Source: Pilibacter termitis
Lineage (GTDB): Bacteria > Bacillota > Bacilli > Lactobacillales > Streptococcaceae
Direction of reading: 5' to 3'
DNA: 64,000 nucleotides
NCBI RefSeq assembly: GCF_900167335.1
Contig: NZ_FUXI01000009.1
Location: 1 to 64,000 of the forward strand
Of the stretch, positions 16,942-27,033 are shown in pieces. Below the pieces are notes generated by a model. That model did not search any database. It saw nothing but the letters and a program-made list of their open reading frames with translations, and was not told the DNA's origin. The stretch's first letter is position 1. The number at the start of each line of letters is the position of its first letter. A program made the position numbers and the translations under genes.

Positions 16942-17817
16942 ATGCTTGTAGGTAGTATCGAAGCAGGAGGGACAAAATTTGTTTGTGCCGTAGGAAATGA
17001 AAATTTGGAAATTCTTGAACAAGCTCAATTTCCAACGACTACGCCAGAGGAGACACTCGCAAAAGTGATAGAGTTTTTCCAGAAACACAAAGTGGAGGCG
17101 ATTGGTATTGGCTCTTTTGGCCCGATTGAAATTCGGGAAAATCATGAAAAGTATGGTTATATTACGACGACACCAAAAAAATATTGGGGTGATACGGATA
17201 TATTAGGGAGTATTCAACAAGCACTGAACATTCCTTGTAGTTTTACGACAGATGTCAACTCAAGTGCCTATGGCGAGCTTGTTTTATCAGAAAAAAAGGT
17301 AAAAAGTCTCGTTTATTATACGATTGGCACAGGAATTGGTGGCGGTGCGATTCAAAATGGGGTGTTTATTGGAGGGAAATCTCATGCAGAAATGGGGCAT
17401 ATTTTCGTCAAACGTCATGCGAATGATTTGTCATTTTCTGGTGTGTGTCCGTTTCACAAAGATTGCCTTGAAGGTGTGGCGAGCGGCCCGACTATACAGG
17501 CGAGAAGTGGGATTCGTGGCGAAATTTTGGCAAAGGAAAATCCAACACATGAAGTATGGGATATTTTAAGCTACTATATCGCTCAAGCGGCAGTCAACGC
17601 AACGCTCAATTTAGCACCAGAGAAAATTATTTTCGGTGGTGGTGTTGTTTCACAAACTTTGCTAGAAAAGATAAAAGAACAATTTGTGGCACTTTTGAAC
17701 AACTATGTAGAAATAGATAACATTGAGGAATATCTTGTGTTACCAAGCATTGAAAATAACGGCAGTGCAACGATTGGCAACTTTGCATTAGCGATTGAAA
17801 AGAAACACAAACAATAA
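16942..17817 (+). CDS. ROK fructokinase/mannokinase (GmuE/ScrK-like)
   Basis: This 291-aa sugar kinase has the ATP-binding start GSIEAGGTKFVCAVG, the catalytic region IGTGIGGGAI and the zinc-type cluster GHIFV...CPFHKDCLEGVASGP. That cluster is typical of GmuE (YdhR)/ScrK enzymes, which phosphorylate fructose or mannose. Here mannose from the three mannosidases is the likely substrate. The start at 16942 has a GAGAGGTGAG site; the frame upstream of it lies in repeat DNA. Confidence 0.88.
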   Translation: MLVGSIEAGGTKFVCAVGNENLEILEQAQFPTTTPEETLAKVIEFFQKHKVEAIGIGSFGPIEIRENHEKYGYITTTPKKYWGDTDILGSIQQALNIPCSFTTDVNSSAYGELVLSEKKVKSLVYYTIGTGIGGGAIQNGVFIGGKSHAEMGHIFVKRHANDLSFSGVCPFHKDCLEGVASGPTIQARSGIRGEILAKENPTHEVWDILSYYIAQAAVNATLNLAPEKIIFGGGVVSQTLLEKIKEQFVALLNNYVEIDNIEEYLVLPSIENNGSATIGNFALAIEKKHKQ

Positions 17818-17891
17818 AGAAACACATATAGAAAAGTGCAAGAGAGCATTTTACAATAAAGGCTACAAGGAAAAGAAGGAGAGTATGCTAG

Positions 17892-19208
17892 ATGAGTGAA
17901 ATAAGAGAAGATATTGTCGAAAGTATAGATGCCGAAAATGAGGAGTATGGCGAGCTGGCGGACAATATAAAAGAAAAGCTCGAATGGTTTCAAGACCAAA
18001 AAATAGGGGTTATTTTCCATTGGGGTTTGTACGCAGAAGCTGGAATTGTAGAAAGCTGGCAATTATCCGAGGAGGACGATTGGGCAAGAAAGAAACCTTG
18101 GCGAGAAGATTTACAGCAATTACGCAATGATTATTGGGGGTTAAATAAAGTATTCAACCCAGTCAAATTTGACCCAGATGATTGGGCGGAAAAATGCAAA
18201 CAGGCAGGTTTTCGCTATGTAATTTTCTCAACGAAACATCATGACGGATTCAATATGTACGACACAAAGGAAAGCGACTATAAAATCACAAATGAGCCGT
18301 CGCCTTTCTGTCACAATCCTAAGGCAGATACATTTGGCGAAGTCATGAAGGCATTTCGTAAAGCCGGTTTAGGAACAGGAGCGTATTATTCTAAAGCAGA
18401 TTGGCATTGTCCTTATTATTGGGTGCCAAACGAACACGCCAAAGGTCGTCAAGCAAGCTATTCACCGAAAAAAAATCCAGAAATGTGGGCGAAATTTGAG
18501 CGATTTGTAAAAAATCAATTGCTTGAAATTTGTCGTGACTATGGCAATATTGACATTCTCTGGCTAGATGCTGGCTGGGTGAATATGCGTGAAGAAATGC
18601 TTGATATGCCTGATATTGTAGGCGAATTGCGTAAAACTCAACCAGATATGCTTGTCGTTGACCGCACGATTGGTGGTGAATTTGAAAACTATGTGACACC
18701 TGAGCGAAAAGTGCCAGATGTTGCACCGAAAAAGGTTTGGGAGAGTAATTTACCACTTGCGAAAAACTGGGGGTACGTGCCAAATGATATTTACAAACCA
18801 TTTGATGAATTGCTTGCGAGTATTTTGAAAATCATTAGCATGGGAGGCAATGTCATTTTAGGGGTAGGACCAAAGCCAGACGGGACACTTCCAGATGAGG
18901 CAGTTGCCATTATGGAAAAACTAGGAGAATTTCTCTCTACATTTGGTGAGGGAATTTATAACACCCGAGCGGCGAAGATTACGCAAGAAGAAGATTGGTA
19001 TTTTACAGAAAATGAAGAAGCAATCTTTGCTTTTGCACTTGCCAAAAAAGAAAGTGCAACACTATCATTAGAAAAACTGCAAAAACACTACGAAATAGGA
19101 GAAATCCTCAATCTTCGTACCAAGGAAAACGTAAAAATAGAAAACAATCAAGTCGTTGTAAATTTTGACGAAAAATTAGCAGTTGGCTTGAAAATAAATA
19201 AAAAATAA
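17892..19208 (+). CDS. GH29 alpha-L-fucosidase (first)
   Basis: This 438-aa cytoplasmic enzyme has the GH29 motifs GVIFHWGLY, STKHHDGFNMYDTKESDYK and the nucleophile Asp in DILWLDAGW. It would remove core or antenna fucose from imported glycans. It starts after AAGGAG with 10-nt spacing. It is only about 30% similar by eye to the second GH29 at 20238, so the two probably differ in linkage specificity. Confidence 0.92.
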   Translation: MSEIREDIVESIDAENEEYGELADNIKEKLEWFQDQKIGVIFHWGLYAEAGIVESWQLSEEDDWARKKPWREDLQQLRNDYWGLNKVFNPVKFDPDDWAEKCKQAGFRYVIFSTKHHDGFNMYDTKESDYKITNEPSPFCHNPKADTFGEVMKAFRKAGLGTGAYYSKADWHCPYYWVPNEHAKGRQASYSPKKNPEMWAKFERFVKNQLLEICRDYGNIDILWLDAGWVNMREEMLDMPDIVGELRKTQPDMLVVDRTIGGEFENYVTPERKVPDVAPKKVWESNLPLAKNWGYVPNDIYKPFDELLASILKIISMGGNVILGVGPKPDGTLPDEAVAIMEKLGEFLSTFGEGIYNTRAAKITQEEDWYFTENEEAIFAFALAKKESATLSLEKLQKHYEIGEILNLRTKENVKIENNQVVVNFDEKLAVGLKINKK

Positions 19209-19223
19209 CGAGGACAACAAAAA

Positions 19224-20234
19224 ATGAGCAAAAAAGAACTAGGAGTATTATTAGACTCTGGCAGAAAACATTGGAAAAAGGAAGAAATTCTTGCATTATT
19301 GGATTTAATTAAGGAAAAAGGGTTCAATACATTTCAATGGCATTTCTCTGATTTTTTAGGATTTCGAGTGAAATTGGATAGTTTCCCAGAAATTGCCTCA
19401 GACGACCATTTGTCAAAAGAAGAAATGAGAGAAATCATCACCTATGCTGAAAAATTAGGGATTGACATTGTGCCAGAATTTGACACACCGGGGCATTTAA
19501 CACCCATGTTAGCGAAATATCCAACATGGGGTGTGAAACAAATAGATGAAAATGGTGAAGTAAAGCATAGCGACACGGCTCTTGACATTACCAATCCAGA
19601 GGCTAAACAAGCGGTGTTTACAATTTTGGAGGAAATTTTGACATTGTTCCCAAACAGTACGCATTTTCACCTTGGGGCAGATGAATTTATTTGGTTTAGC
19701 AAAGTCCAAGAATTTCCAGATTTGATCAGCAGCTCTCAAGCGTTAGTAGGAGAAGTGGCAAGTGGTTTGGAGAGTTATGTTGCTTATACGAATGAACTGA
19801 TTGACTTTATGAATGAACGAGGGAAAACACCACGTGTATGGAATGACGGATTTTTCAGAAGTGATGTCGTAAGCAAAGTAGAGCTTTCTAAAAATGTTGA
19901 AATTTGCTATTGGACAAAGTGGGATGAGGCAATGGCGACACTGGATACATGGCTAGAAAAAGGCTATAAAATGCTTAATTACAATGACAATTATCTCTAT
20001 TATGTTCTAGGTGAACACTCAAGCTACACGTATCCGACAGCAGAAAAAGTGCGTGAGGGCTGGGAGGAGTACAAGTTTTCCGGAGAGCAAATGGTGCCAG
20101 ACGCACACAAACACCAACTTGTCGGCACCTATTTAGCCATTTGGTCAGATAAACCAGAGGCAAAAACACCGCAAGAAATTTTAGCAGATATATCGCCTGT
20201 TATGGAAGTGATGCGTGAGAAAGTAGAGGGGTAG
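19224..20234 (+). CDS. GH20 beta-N-acetylhexosaminidase
   Basis: This 336-aa protein is essentially a bare GH20 TIM barrel. It has FNTFQWHFSDFLGFR, EFDTPGHLTPML and the catalytic Asp-Glu pair in THFHLGADEF. It lacks a signal peptide and accessory domains, like the small cytoplasmic GH20 enzymes of streptococcal N-glycan loci. It removes terminal GlcNAc or GalNAc. It is 15 bases after one fucosidase and 3 bases before the other, so they form one operon. Confidence 0.9.
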   Translation: MSKKELGVLLDSGRKHWKKEEILALLDLIKEKGFNTFQWHFSDFLGFRVKLDSFPEIASDDHLSKEEMREIITYAEKLGIDIVPEFDTPGHLTPMLAKYPTWGVKQIDENGEVKHSDTALDITNPEAKQAVFTILEEILTLFPNSTHFHLGADEFIWFSKVQEFPDLISSSQALVGEVASGLESYVAYTNELIDFMNERGKTPRVWNDGFFRSDVVSKVELSKNVEICYWTKWDEAMATLDTWLEKGYKMLNYNDNYLYYVLGEHSSYTYPTAEKVREGWEEYKFSGEQMVPDAHKHQLVGTYLAIWSDKPEAKTPQEILADISPVMEVMREKVEG

Positions 20235-20237
20235 AAA

Positions 20238-21482
20238 ATGAACAAAGATTACATTCGTGTAAGAAATTTTGAAAAATTAGGTTTGGGTTTGTTTGTACAT
20301 TGGGGATTGTATTCCATTCTTTCACAAGGGGAATGGACAGAGCGTATTCATAAAATCCCAAAAGAAGAATACGAAAAATTAATTGAGCAATTCTCAGCAG
20401 AAGATTTTTCGGCAAAAGAATTGGTTCGCCTTGCCAAAAAAATGGGGGCAAAATACATTACGCTTACCACCAAGCACCACGAGGGTTTTTATCTCTACGA
20501 CACAAAAGGGTTTAGCGACTTTGACGTCATGCACAGCCCTGCTAAACGTGATTTGGTCAAAGAGTTTGTTGACGCTTGTCGTGAGGAAGACATTTTGCCG
20601 TTTTTCTACATGGCAACATTTGACTGGCACAGTGAATTATTTGAAGAAGATTTCAATGGCTTTTTAGACTATCTAAAAGATTCAGTTGAAATTTTGTGCA
20701 AAAATTATGGCGACATTGGCGGATTTTGGTTTGACGGGAACTGGAGTCGTTTGGATAGCGATTGGAAACTAGACGAGTTGTACAGCATGATTCGTTCATA
20801 CCAGCCAAACGCAATGATTATCAACAACACAGGATTGGATGACCGTGGAACGATTGTTCATCAAGAAGTTGATGCGGTAACTTTTGAAAAAGGAACACCA
20901 GAGACCGTCAAGCAAGTCAATAAAGATGAAAAATATATCGCAGGAGAAATTTGCACAACGCTCAATTATCACTGGGGTGTGGCACATCAAGATTTAGATT
21001 ACAAATCATTGCCAGAAATCCTCGAGTTAATGTGTTTTGCTAGACGAGTGGGAACGAATTTCTTGCTGAATATTTCTCCACTTGCAAGTGGTGCAATTCC
21101 CGTCATTTGTCAAGAATATATGAAAATGATTGGTCAATGGCTAGAAGTGTTTGGGGAAAGTTTTTACGAAACGGAAACAAGTGAGATTTACACAAAGTCA
21201 AACGAAAAAGATTTTGCCTTGGAAACAAGTGACAGCGTATATTTCTTCATGCACGATTTGCGTGTGATAGGAGATGAAAATGTTGTATTGCGAGGAGATG
21301 CCGTCAATCCACGCAGTTTCCTCCAAGTAAAACAGGAACTGAAAAATCTTCGTTGGCTAGATAATGAAGAAAAATTAACTTTCTCACAAGATGTCGCTAA
21401 AGGTTTGCTCACAATGGACGCAACAGGCTACCGCTACGGAGTAAACTGGGTCGTACGTGTAGCAAAAGCGGATAAAGTATAA
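20238..21482 (+). CDS. GH29 alpha-L-fucosidase (second)
   Basis: This 414-aa enzyme has GLGLFVHWGLYSIL, TTKHHEGFYLYDTKGF and the nucleophile Asp in GGFWFDGNW. There is no signal peptide. It overlaps functionally with the fucosidase at 17892, but the sequence differs enough to suggest another fucose linkage (for example alpha-1,3/1,4 against alpha-1,6), which cannot be decided here. Repeat cluster D begins four bases after its stop. Confidence 0.9.
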   Translation: MNKDYIRVRNFEKLGLGLFVHWGLYSILSQGEWTERIHKIPKEEYEKLIEQFSAEDFSAKELVRLAKKMGAKYITLTTKHHEGFYLYDTKGFSDFDVMHSPAKRDLVKEFVDACREEDILPFFYMATFDWHSELFEEDFNGFLDYLKDSVEILCKNYGDIGGFWFDGNWSRLDSDWKLDELYSMIRSYQPNAMIINNTGLDDRGTIVHQEVDAVTFEKGTPETVKQVNKDEKYIAGEICTTLNYHWGVAHQDLDYKSLPEILELMCFARRVGTNFLLNISPLASGAIPVICQEYMKMIGQWLEVFGESFYETETSEIYTKSNEKDFALETSDSVYFFMHDLRVIGDENVVLRGDAVNPRSFLQVKQELKNLRWLDNEEKLTFSQDVAKGLLTMDATGYRYGVNWVVRVAKADKV

Positions 21483-21486
21483 CAAA

Positions 21487-22101
21487 GAAAAGCTGAGAGG
21501 GGCGGTTTGAAGTCTGTGGCAGTGAGCCGTGCCGTTTACTTGCTGCTACACTTCGTTTCGCATACAGTCTTTCTAAGAATCAAAGATTCTTGAAAGACTA
21601 GCATCGAAACACAAGTTTCGAGCGGCACTGCGAACAGCCACCAGACTTCAGCCCCTTGTAGCTAGACAAAGAAAAGCTGAGAGGGGCGTTTAGGAGGTTG
21701 ACGTAGTGAGCCATGCCATTTACTTGCCTGAAGCAGATCTTCAGGTGGCATTGCGAACAACGTCCCACCTCCTGCCCCTTGTAGCTAGACAAAGAAAAGC
21801 AGAGAGGGGCGTTTTGAAGTCTGCAACAGTGAGCCACAGCATTTACTTGCTGGAAACGAAAGTTTCCAGTGCTGTTGCGATCAGTTGCCAGACTTCAGCC
21901 CCTTGTAGCTAGACAAAGAAAAGCAGAGAGGGGCGTTTTGAAGTCTGTGGCAGTGAGCCGTGCCGTTTACTTGCTGCTACACTTCGTTTCGCATACAGTC
22001 TTTCTAAGAATCAAAGATTCTTGAAAGACTAGCATCGAAACGAAAGTTTCGAGCGGCACTGCGAACAGGCACCAGACTTCAGCCCCTCATAGCTAGACAA
22101 A
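21487..22101 (+). repeat. nested-hairpin repeat cluster D (4 units)
   Basis: Units are 21487-21670 (long form), 21671-21793, 21794-21917 and 21918-22101 (long form). Inner stems are GTGCCG/CGGCAC, ATGCCA/TGGCAT, ACAGCA/TGCTGT and GTGCCG/CGGCAC. Apical stems in the short units are CCTGAAG/CTTCAGG and CTGGAAAC/GTTTCCAG. The last unit's TAGCTAGACAAA flows directly into the AGGAGG of the ABC gene at 22111. Confidence 0.95.
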
Positions 22102-22110
22102 GGAGGCAAT

Positions 22111-23835
22111 ATGAATAGTATTCATTGGATAGCTCAATATGCGAAAAAATATTTATCCATTATCCTTTTTGCTTTAGTATTGGTTTTTATCAATGCCGCA
22201 ACCATTGTCATTCAGCCAATGCTTAGTGGGAAAATTGTAGATGAAGTCATTGGTTTAGGGCAAGTGAATTTATTACTTCCTTTTCTTCTTATCATGCTCA
22301 TCGCAAGTATTACTCGCTCGTTTATTCGTTATAGTTATCAGGTTTTATTTGAGAAAATTGGACAAGATATTTTATTTGATTTGAGAAATGAAATGTATCG
22401 AAAAATGCAGTCGCTAGATTTTGACTTTTTCAATCACACTCGTGTGGGCGATATTATGGCACGCATGACGGGGGATACGGATGCAGTTCGGCATTTTCTT
22501 TCGTGGGTGAGTTATACGACAATTGAAAATGCTCTATGGTTTATCGTAGCAGTAATGGTGATGTTTTCGATTCATTGGCAATTAACGCTTTGTTTATTAC
22601 TTGTAACACCGTTCATTTACTTTTTGACTCGGAAAATGTCAAAAGAAGCTCAAAATGTCTTTTTCCAAATACGTGAGAGTTTCTCACGCATGAACTCTAT
22701 GGTCGAAGAAAATATTAGCGGTAACCGTGTCGTTCGTGCGTTTGCAAGAGAAGAATATGAAATACAAAAATTTATTTCGCACAATGAAGATTATAAAGAA
22801 AAAAATCTCGCCTCAGCAGATGTCTCAAGAAAATATTTGACATGGCTTGATTTGCTGGCAAGTAGCTTGACAGGAATTACACTTGTCGTAGGGGGATTAT
22901 TTGTACTCAATCATCAAATGACCTTAGGAGATTTGGTGATGTTCAATGGTTTTTTGTGGATGTTAAACGGACCTCTTCGTATGAGTGGCTGGCTGATAAA
23001 TGATATTGAACGTTTTAATGCGTCTACGATAAAAATTCGAGAGTTGTTAAACGCACAGTCAAGTATTCCAATTCACAAAGAGACAATGCCACATATCTCA
23101 GGAGATGTCGAATTTGCTCAGGTGAGTTTTTCATTTGCCGACACACCAGAAGTCAACGTGTTAACGGATATTTCATTTAAAGCGAAAAGTGGCGAAACCA
23201 TTGGGATTTTAGGCGAGACTGGTGCTGGGAAAAGTACACTAGTTCATTTGATAACAAGGTTTTATGATGCAACCCAAGGAAGAGTGTTAATAGACGGAAA
23301 AAATATCAAAGACTATCCAGTTCGATCGCTCAGGCAATACATTTCAATGGTCATGCAAGATGTATTTTTATTTTCTGATACGATTGAGTCCAATATCAAT
23401 TATGCAAGAGAAGATATGAATTACAGAGAAATGGAAGAATATGCACGCATTGCTGGGGCTCATCAGTTTATTAGCCGAATGCCAGAAGGGTATCAAACGG
23501 TTGTAGGTGAGCGTGGCGTGGGGCTTTCAGGCGGTCAAAAGCAAAGGATTTCACTTGCTCGTGCATTGGTCAAGGAAAGTCCGATACTCATATTAGATGA
23601 CACGACTTCCGCCGTGGATTTGGAAACAGAGATGAAAATTCAAGAGGAACTTTCAGCAATGGAATGGAAAAAAACTATTTTTATTATTTCACACAGAATT
23701 TCCTCGGTTAAACGAGCAGACCAAATTTTATTTTTGGAAAAAGGGCGTATCGCAGAAAGCGGGACACATGAAGAATTATTAGCAAAACGAGGACGTTATT
23801 ACCAAATGTATCAAAAACAAGTAGGTGGTGTGTAA
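22111..23835 (+). CDS. heterodimeric ABC exporter, subunit 1 (degenerate site)
   Basis: This 574-aa protein has six TM helices (about 1-300) and an ABC ATPase with Walker A GETGAGKST and signature LSGGQKQR. The Walker B ends LILDDTTS, so the catalytic Glu is replaced by Asp. That marks the non-canonical half of a heterodimeric exporter (YfiB/LmrC class). It overlaps the next gene by one base (TAATG-type junction), so the subunits are co-translated. An exporter in a glycan import locus is notable. Cargo is unknown. Confidence 0.85.
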   Translation: MNSIHWIAQYAKKYLSIILFALVLVFINAATIVIQPMLSGKIVDEVIGLGQVNLLLPFLLIMLIASITRSFIRYSYQVLFEKIGQDILFDLRNEMYRKMQSLDFDFFNHTRVGDIMARMTGDTDAVRHFLSWVSYTTIENALWFIVAVMVMFSIHWQLTLCLLLVTPFIYFLTRKMSKEAQNVFFQIRESFSRMNSMVEENISGNRVVRAFAREEYEIQKFISHNEDYKEKNLASADVSRKYLTWLDLLASSLTGITLVVGGLFVLNHQMTLGDLVMFNGFLWMLNGPLRMSGWLINDIERFNASTIKIRELLNAQSSIPIHKETMPHISGDVEFAQVSFSFADTPEVNVLTDISFKAKSGETIGILGETGAGKSTLVHLITRFYDATQGRVLIDGKNIKDYPVRSLRQYISMVMQDVFLFSDTIESNINYAREDMNYREMEEYARIAGAHQFISRMPEGYQTVVGERGVGLSGGQKQRISLARALVKESPILILDDTTSAVDLETEMKIQEELSAMEWKKTIFIISHRISSVKRADQILFLEKGRIAESGTHEELLAKRGRYYQMYQKQVGGV

Positions 23836-25619
23836 TGGCAAGAAATAAATTTGATGAGGATGAAACACTTGAAGTCCCTTTTCAATTTGAACATTATAAA
23901 CGAATGGGAACATTTCTTTATCCTTATAGAAAAAAGATGACGATTATTTTTCTTGTGATTGTTTTCGCTAATCTTTTAGGAATGTTGGCACCGTTTTTCA
24001 CTAAAATCGCCATTGACCAAGCGATACCGCAAGAAAATAGAGGGTTGTTGTTTTTCATCGGAGGCATTTATTTCCTCTCGCTGTTTGTTAGTGCCTTTTG
24101 CATGAGGTATCGGATTCGTGCGATTACAGAAGTCGGGCAAGATATTTTAAAAGATATGCGATTGAGCATTTTTACACATTTGCAACGATTGCCATTTTCT
24201 TATTTTGACAATCGTCCGCATGGAAAAATTCTCATTCGTGTCGTCAACTATATCAACACATTGAGTGATTTATTGAGCAATGGTTTTATCAATTTATTAT
24301 CAGATTGTTTAAATGTTGTATTAACGCTCGTTTTTATGTTTTTACTAGATGTTCGCTTGACCTTGTATAGTTTAGCATTTATGCCTGTATTGTTTGGGGT
24401 TACGCTTTTTATTACGAGAAAACAACGTCGTGCGTTTCAAGAACTCGGCAACAAACAATCCAACATGAACGCCTATATCCATGAAAGTATCACAGGAATT
24501 AAGGTGACTCAATCGTTTGTGCAAGAAAACTCAACGTATCAGACGTTTCAAAGAGTGAGCAATGACACAAAGAGGACATGGATGCGTGCGGTAAAAGTAA
24601 TGTTTTCACTTTGGCCTTGCGTGCAAAATGTTTCGGTGATTACAATTGTCTTGATTTATTTTGTAAGTTTGAAAAATATCGGTGTAAATATTTCCACAGG
24701 AACACTTATCGCCTTTTTAGCTTATATCAATAATTTCTGGAATCCAGTAATCAATATCGGAAATTTTTACAATTCACTTGTAACAGCAACAGCTTATATC
24801 GAGCGTATTTTTGAGACAATGGACGTTGTGCCAGAAATTCAAGAACACCTTGGTGCTACACCTTTTGGTGAAATCGAGGGGGATGTGAAATTTGAACACG
24901 TGGAGTTCCGTTATGAAGAAGGCGGAAAAAATATTTTAGATGATGTTACATTTCACATTCCAAAAGGTCAAAGTATTGCGTTAGTAGGGCCTACGGGAGC
25001 AGGGAAAACAACGATTATTAACTTGCTCAGTAGATTTTATGATGTCTCAAGTGGAGCGGTGAAAATTGATGATGTAGACGTTCGCATGGCGACACTTCAC
25101 TCCTTGCGTTCGCAAATGGGGGTAATGCTCCAAGACACGTTTGTTTTTTCAGGAACGATTATGGAAAATATTCGCTACGGCAAACTAGATGCGACAGATG
25201 AAGAAGTGTATCAAGCGGCGAAAACTGTTTGTGCAGACGATTTTATTTCCGAGCTAAAAAATGGTTATCAGACGGTTGTCGAAGAAAGAGGGAGTACACT
25301 TTCAGCAGGGCAGCGGCAACTGCTTTCATTTGCAAGAGTGTTACTCGCAAATCCTAGAATCTTGATTTTAGATGAGGCAACGTCAAGTATTGACACGAAA
25401 ACGGAAGAGGCACTGCAACAAGGATTGAAAAATCTACTCAAAGGTCGCACCTCGTTTATGATAGCTCACCGGCTATCAACGATAAAAAATAGTCATCAAA
25501 TTTTCTATGTAGAAAATGGTAAAATAGTAGAAAAAGGTACGCACGAACAATTAATGGAACAAAAAGGAAAATACTATCGACTTTATCAAGCTCAGTATGA
25601 GTTTATGAAAAAAGTGTAG
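23835..25619 (+). CDS. heterodimeric ABC exporter, subunit 2 (canonical site)
   Basis: This 594-aa protein has an N-terminal cytoplasmic extension, six TM helices and an ATPase with Walker A GPTGAGKTT and Walker B ILILDEATSSID. The catalytic Glu is present. Its signature is LSAGQRQL, slightly off the usual LSGGQ. It complements subunit 1 in the split-site manner known for YfiB/YfiC and LmrC/LmrD pairs. The glycosidase at 25657 starts 37 bases later, so it is likely co-transcribed. Confidence 0.85.
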   Translation: MARNKFDEDETLEVPFQFEHYKRMGTFLYPYRKKMTIIFLVIVFANLLGMLAPFFTKIAIDQAIPQENRGLLFFIGGIYFLSLFVSAFCMRYRIRAITEVGQDILKDMRLSIFTHLQRLPFSYFDNRPHGKILIRVVNYINTLSDLLSNGFINLLSDCLNVVLTLVFMFLLDVRLTLYSLAFMPVLFGVTLFITRKQRRAFQELGNKQSNMNAYIHESITGIKVTQSFVQENSTYQTFQRVSNDTKRTWMRAVKVMFSLWPCVQNVSVITIVLIYFVSLKNIGVNISTGTLIAFLAYINNFWNPVINIGNFYNSLVTATAYIERIFETMDVVPEIQEHLGATPFGEIEGDVKFEHVEFRYEEGGKNILDDVTFHIPKGQSIALVGPTGAGKTTIINLLSRFYDVSSGAVKIDDVDVRMATLHSLRSQMGVMLQDTFVFSGTIMENIRYGKLDATDEEVYQAAKTVCADDFISELKNGYQTVVEERGSTLSAGQRQLLSFARVLLANPRILILDEATSSIDTKTEEALQQGLKNLLKGRTSFMIAHRLSTIKNSHQIFYVENGKIVEKGTHEQLMEQKGKYYRLYQAQYEFMKKV

Positions 25620-25656
25620 GGTAGCCTACAAGTACAAATCAGAAATGGAGAAAATC

Positions 25657-27033
25657 ATGAAACAATTTCCAAAAAATTTTTTATGGGGAGCGGCAACGAG
25701 TGCCCCACAATCTGAAGGAGCTGCCCTAATCGACGGGAAAAGTGCAACAACTTGGGACAAATGGTTTGAAATGGAACCAGAGCGTTTCAATAGCAATCAA
25801 GGTCCACAAGTGACAAGTGATGTTTATCACCAATACAAAGACGAAGTCAAACGTATGAAAGCAATCAATATGAATTCGTATCGTACGTCGATTTCATGGG
25901 CGAGATTGTTGCCAGACGGCAAAAATTTAAATGAAAAAGCAGTAAAGTTTTATCGAGATTATTTTACCGAACTAAAAGAAAACGGTGTGGAGCCAATCAT
26001 CAACTTGTTCCATTTTGATATGCCTTGGTGGCTAATGGAGCGTGGTGGCTGGGAAGTGCGTGAGGCAGTGGAGGCATTTGCGTTTTATGCGAAAACAGCT
26101 TTCGAGCAATTCGGCGACATTGTGAAAAAATGGTCGACATTCAACGAGCCAATGGTGCATATCGAGTGTGGATATTTGGGAGACGCTCATTATCCTAGGA
26201 AAAATGATTTCAAACTTGCCGTTCAAGTAGGCTACCACACGCTTATGGCACATACACGTGCAGTAGAAGAATTTCGCAAATTAGCAATTAAAAACGGAGA
26301 AATCGGGATTATTTTAAACGTTTCGCCAGCTTACGCCAGAAGTGAGAGTAAAGAGGACGTTGAAGCGAAAGAATGTGCGGACAGTCTGTATATTTTTAGT
26401 TTCTTAGACCCTGTTGCACTTGGAAAATTTCCAGAAAAACTGGTATCATTGTTAAAAGAAAACAATTTATTACCTCAAATGGAGGAGCGTGACAAGCAGT
26501 TGATTGCAGAAAATACGGTTGACTTTCTAGGAATGAATTACTATCAACCATTTCGTGTGAAAGCTCCTGTTCAAACGCATACACCTGCCATTCGTCCAAA
26601 CGACTTTTTCTCAGGCTATGATATGCCGGGGAAACGAATGAACGAGTATCGTGGCTGGGAAATTTATCCAGAGGCACTTTATGATGTGGCGATGATGATG
26701 AAAAACAAATATCACAACATTCCTTGGTACGTTTCAGAAAATGGTATGGGTGTTGCCGAAGAAGAACGTTTTGCTGATGAAAATGGTGAAATTCAAGATG
26801 ATTACCGCATTGATTTTATGAAAGAGCATTTAGAACAACTGCACAAAGGGATTCAAGACGGCAGTAATTGTTTTGGTTATCACACGTGGACGTTTGCAGA
26901 TTGCTGGAGCTGGCTCAATGGTTACCGCAATCGTTATGGTTTTTACCGAGTGGATATTGAAAATGATTGCAAGCGAACAATCAAAAAAAGCGGACATTGG
27001 TACAAAAAATTAATAGAAAAGAATGGATTTTAA
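25657..27033 (+). CDS. GH1 beta-glycosidase
   Basis: This 458-aa protein has the GH1 barrel signatures PKNFLWGAATSAPQSEG, acid/base Glu in WSTFNEPMVH and nucleophile Glu in YVSENGMGV. The C-terminal loop reads CWSWLNGYRNRYGFY. It lacks the Ser/Lys phosphate grip of 6-phospho-beta-glucosidases, so a free beta-glycoside is more likely. I chose ATG 25657 because GGAGAA precedes it; an ATG 12 bases upstream has no site. In context it may attack beta-linked mannose, glucose or galactose of the glycan core. Confidence 0.85.
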   Translation: MKQFPKNFLWGAATSAPQSEGAALIDGKSATTWDKWFEMEPERFNSNQGPQVTSDVYHQYKDEVKRMKAINMNSYRTSISWARLLPDGKNLNEKAVKFYRDYFTELKENGVEPIINLFHFDMPWWLMERGGWEVREAVEAFAFYAKTAFEQFGDIVKKWSTFNEPMVHIECGYLGDAHYPRKNDFKLAVQVGYHTLMAHTRAVEEFRKLAIKNGEIGIILNVSPAYARSESKEDVEAKECADSLYIFSFLDPVALGKFPEKLVSLLKENNLLPQMEERDKQLIAENTVDFLGMNYYQPFRVKAPVQTHTPAIRPNDFFSGYDMPGKRMNEYRGWEIYPEALYDVAMMMKNKYHNIPWYVSENGMGVAEEERFADENGEIQDDYRIDFMKEHLEQLHKGIQDGSNCFGYHTWTFADCWSWLNGYRNRYGFYRVDIENDCKRTIKKSGHWYKKLIEKNGF

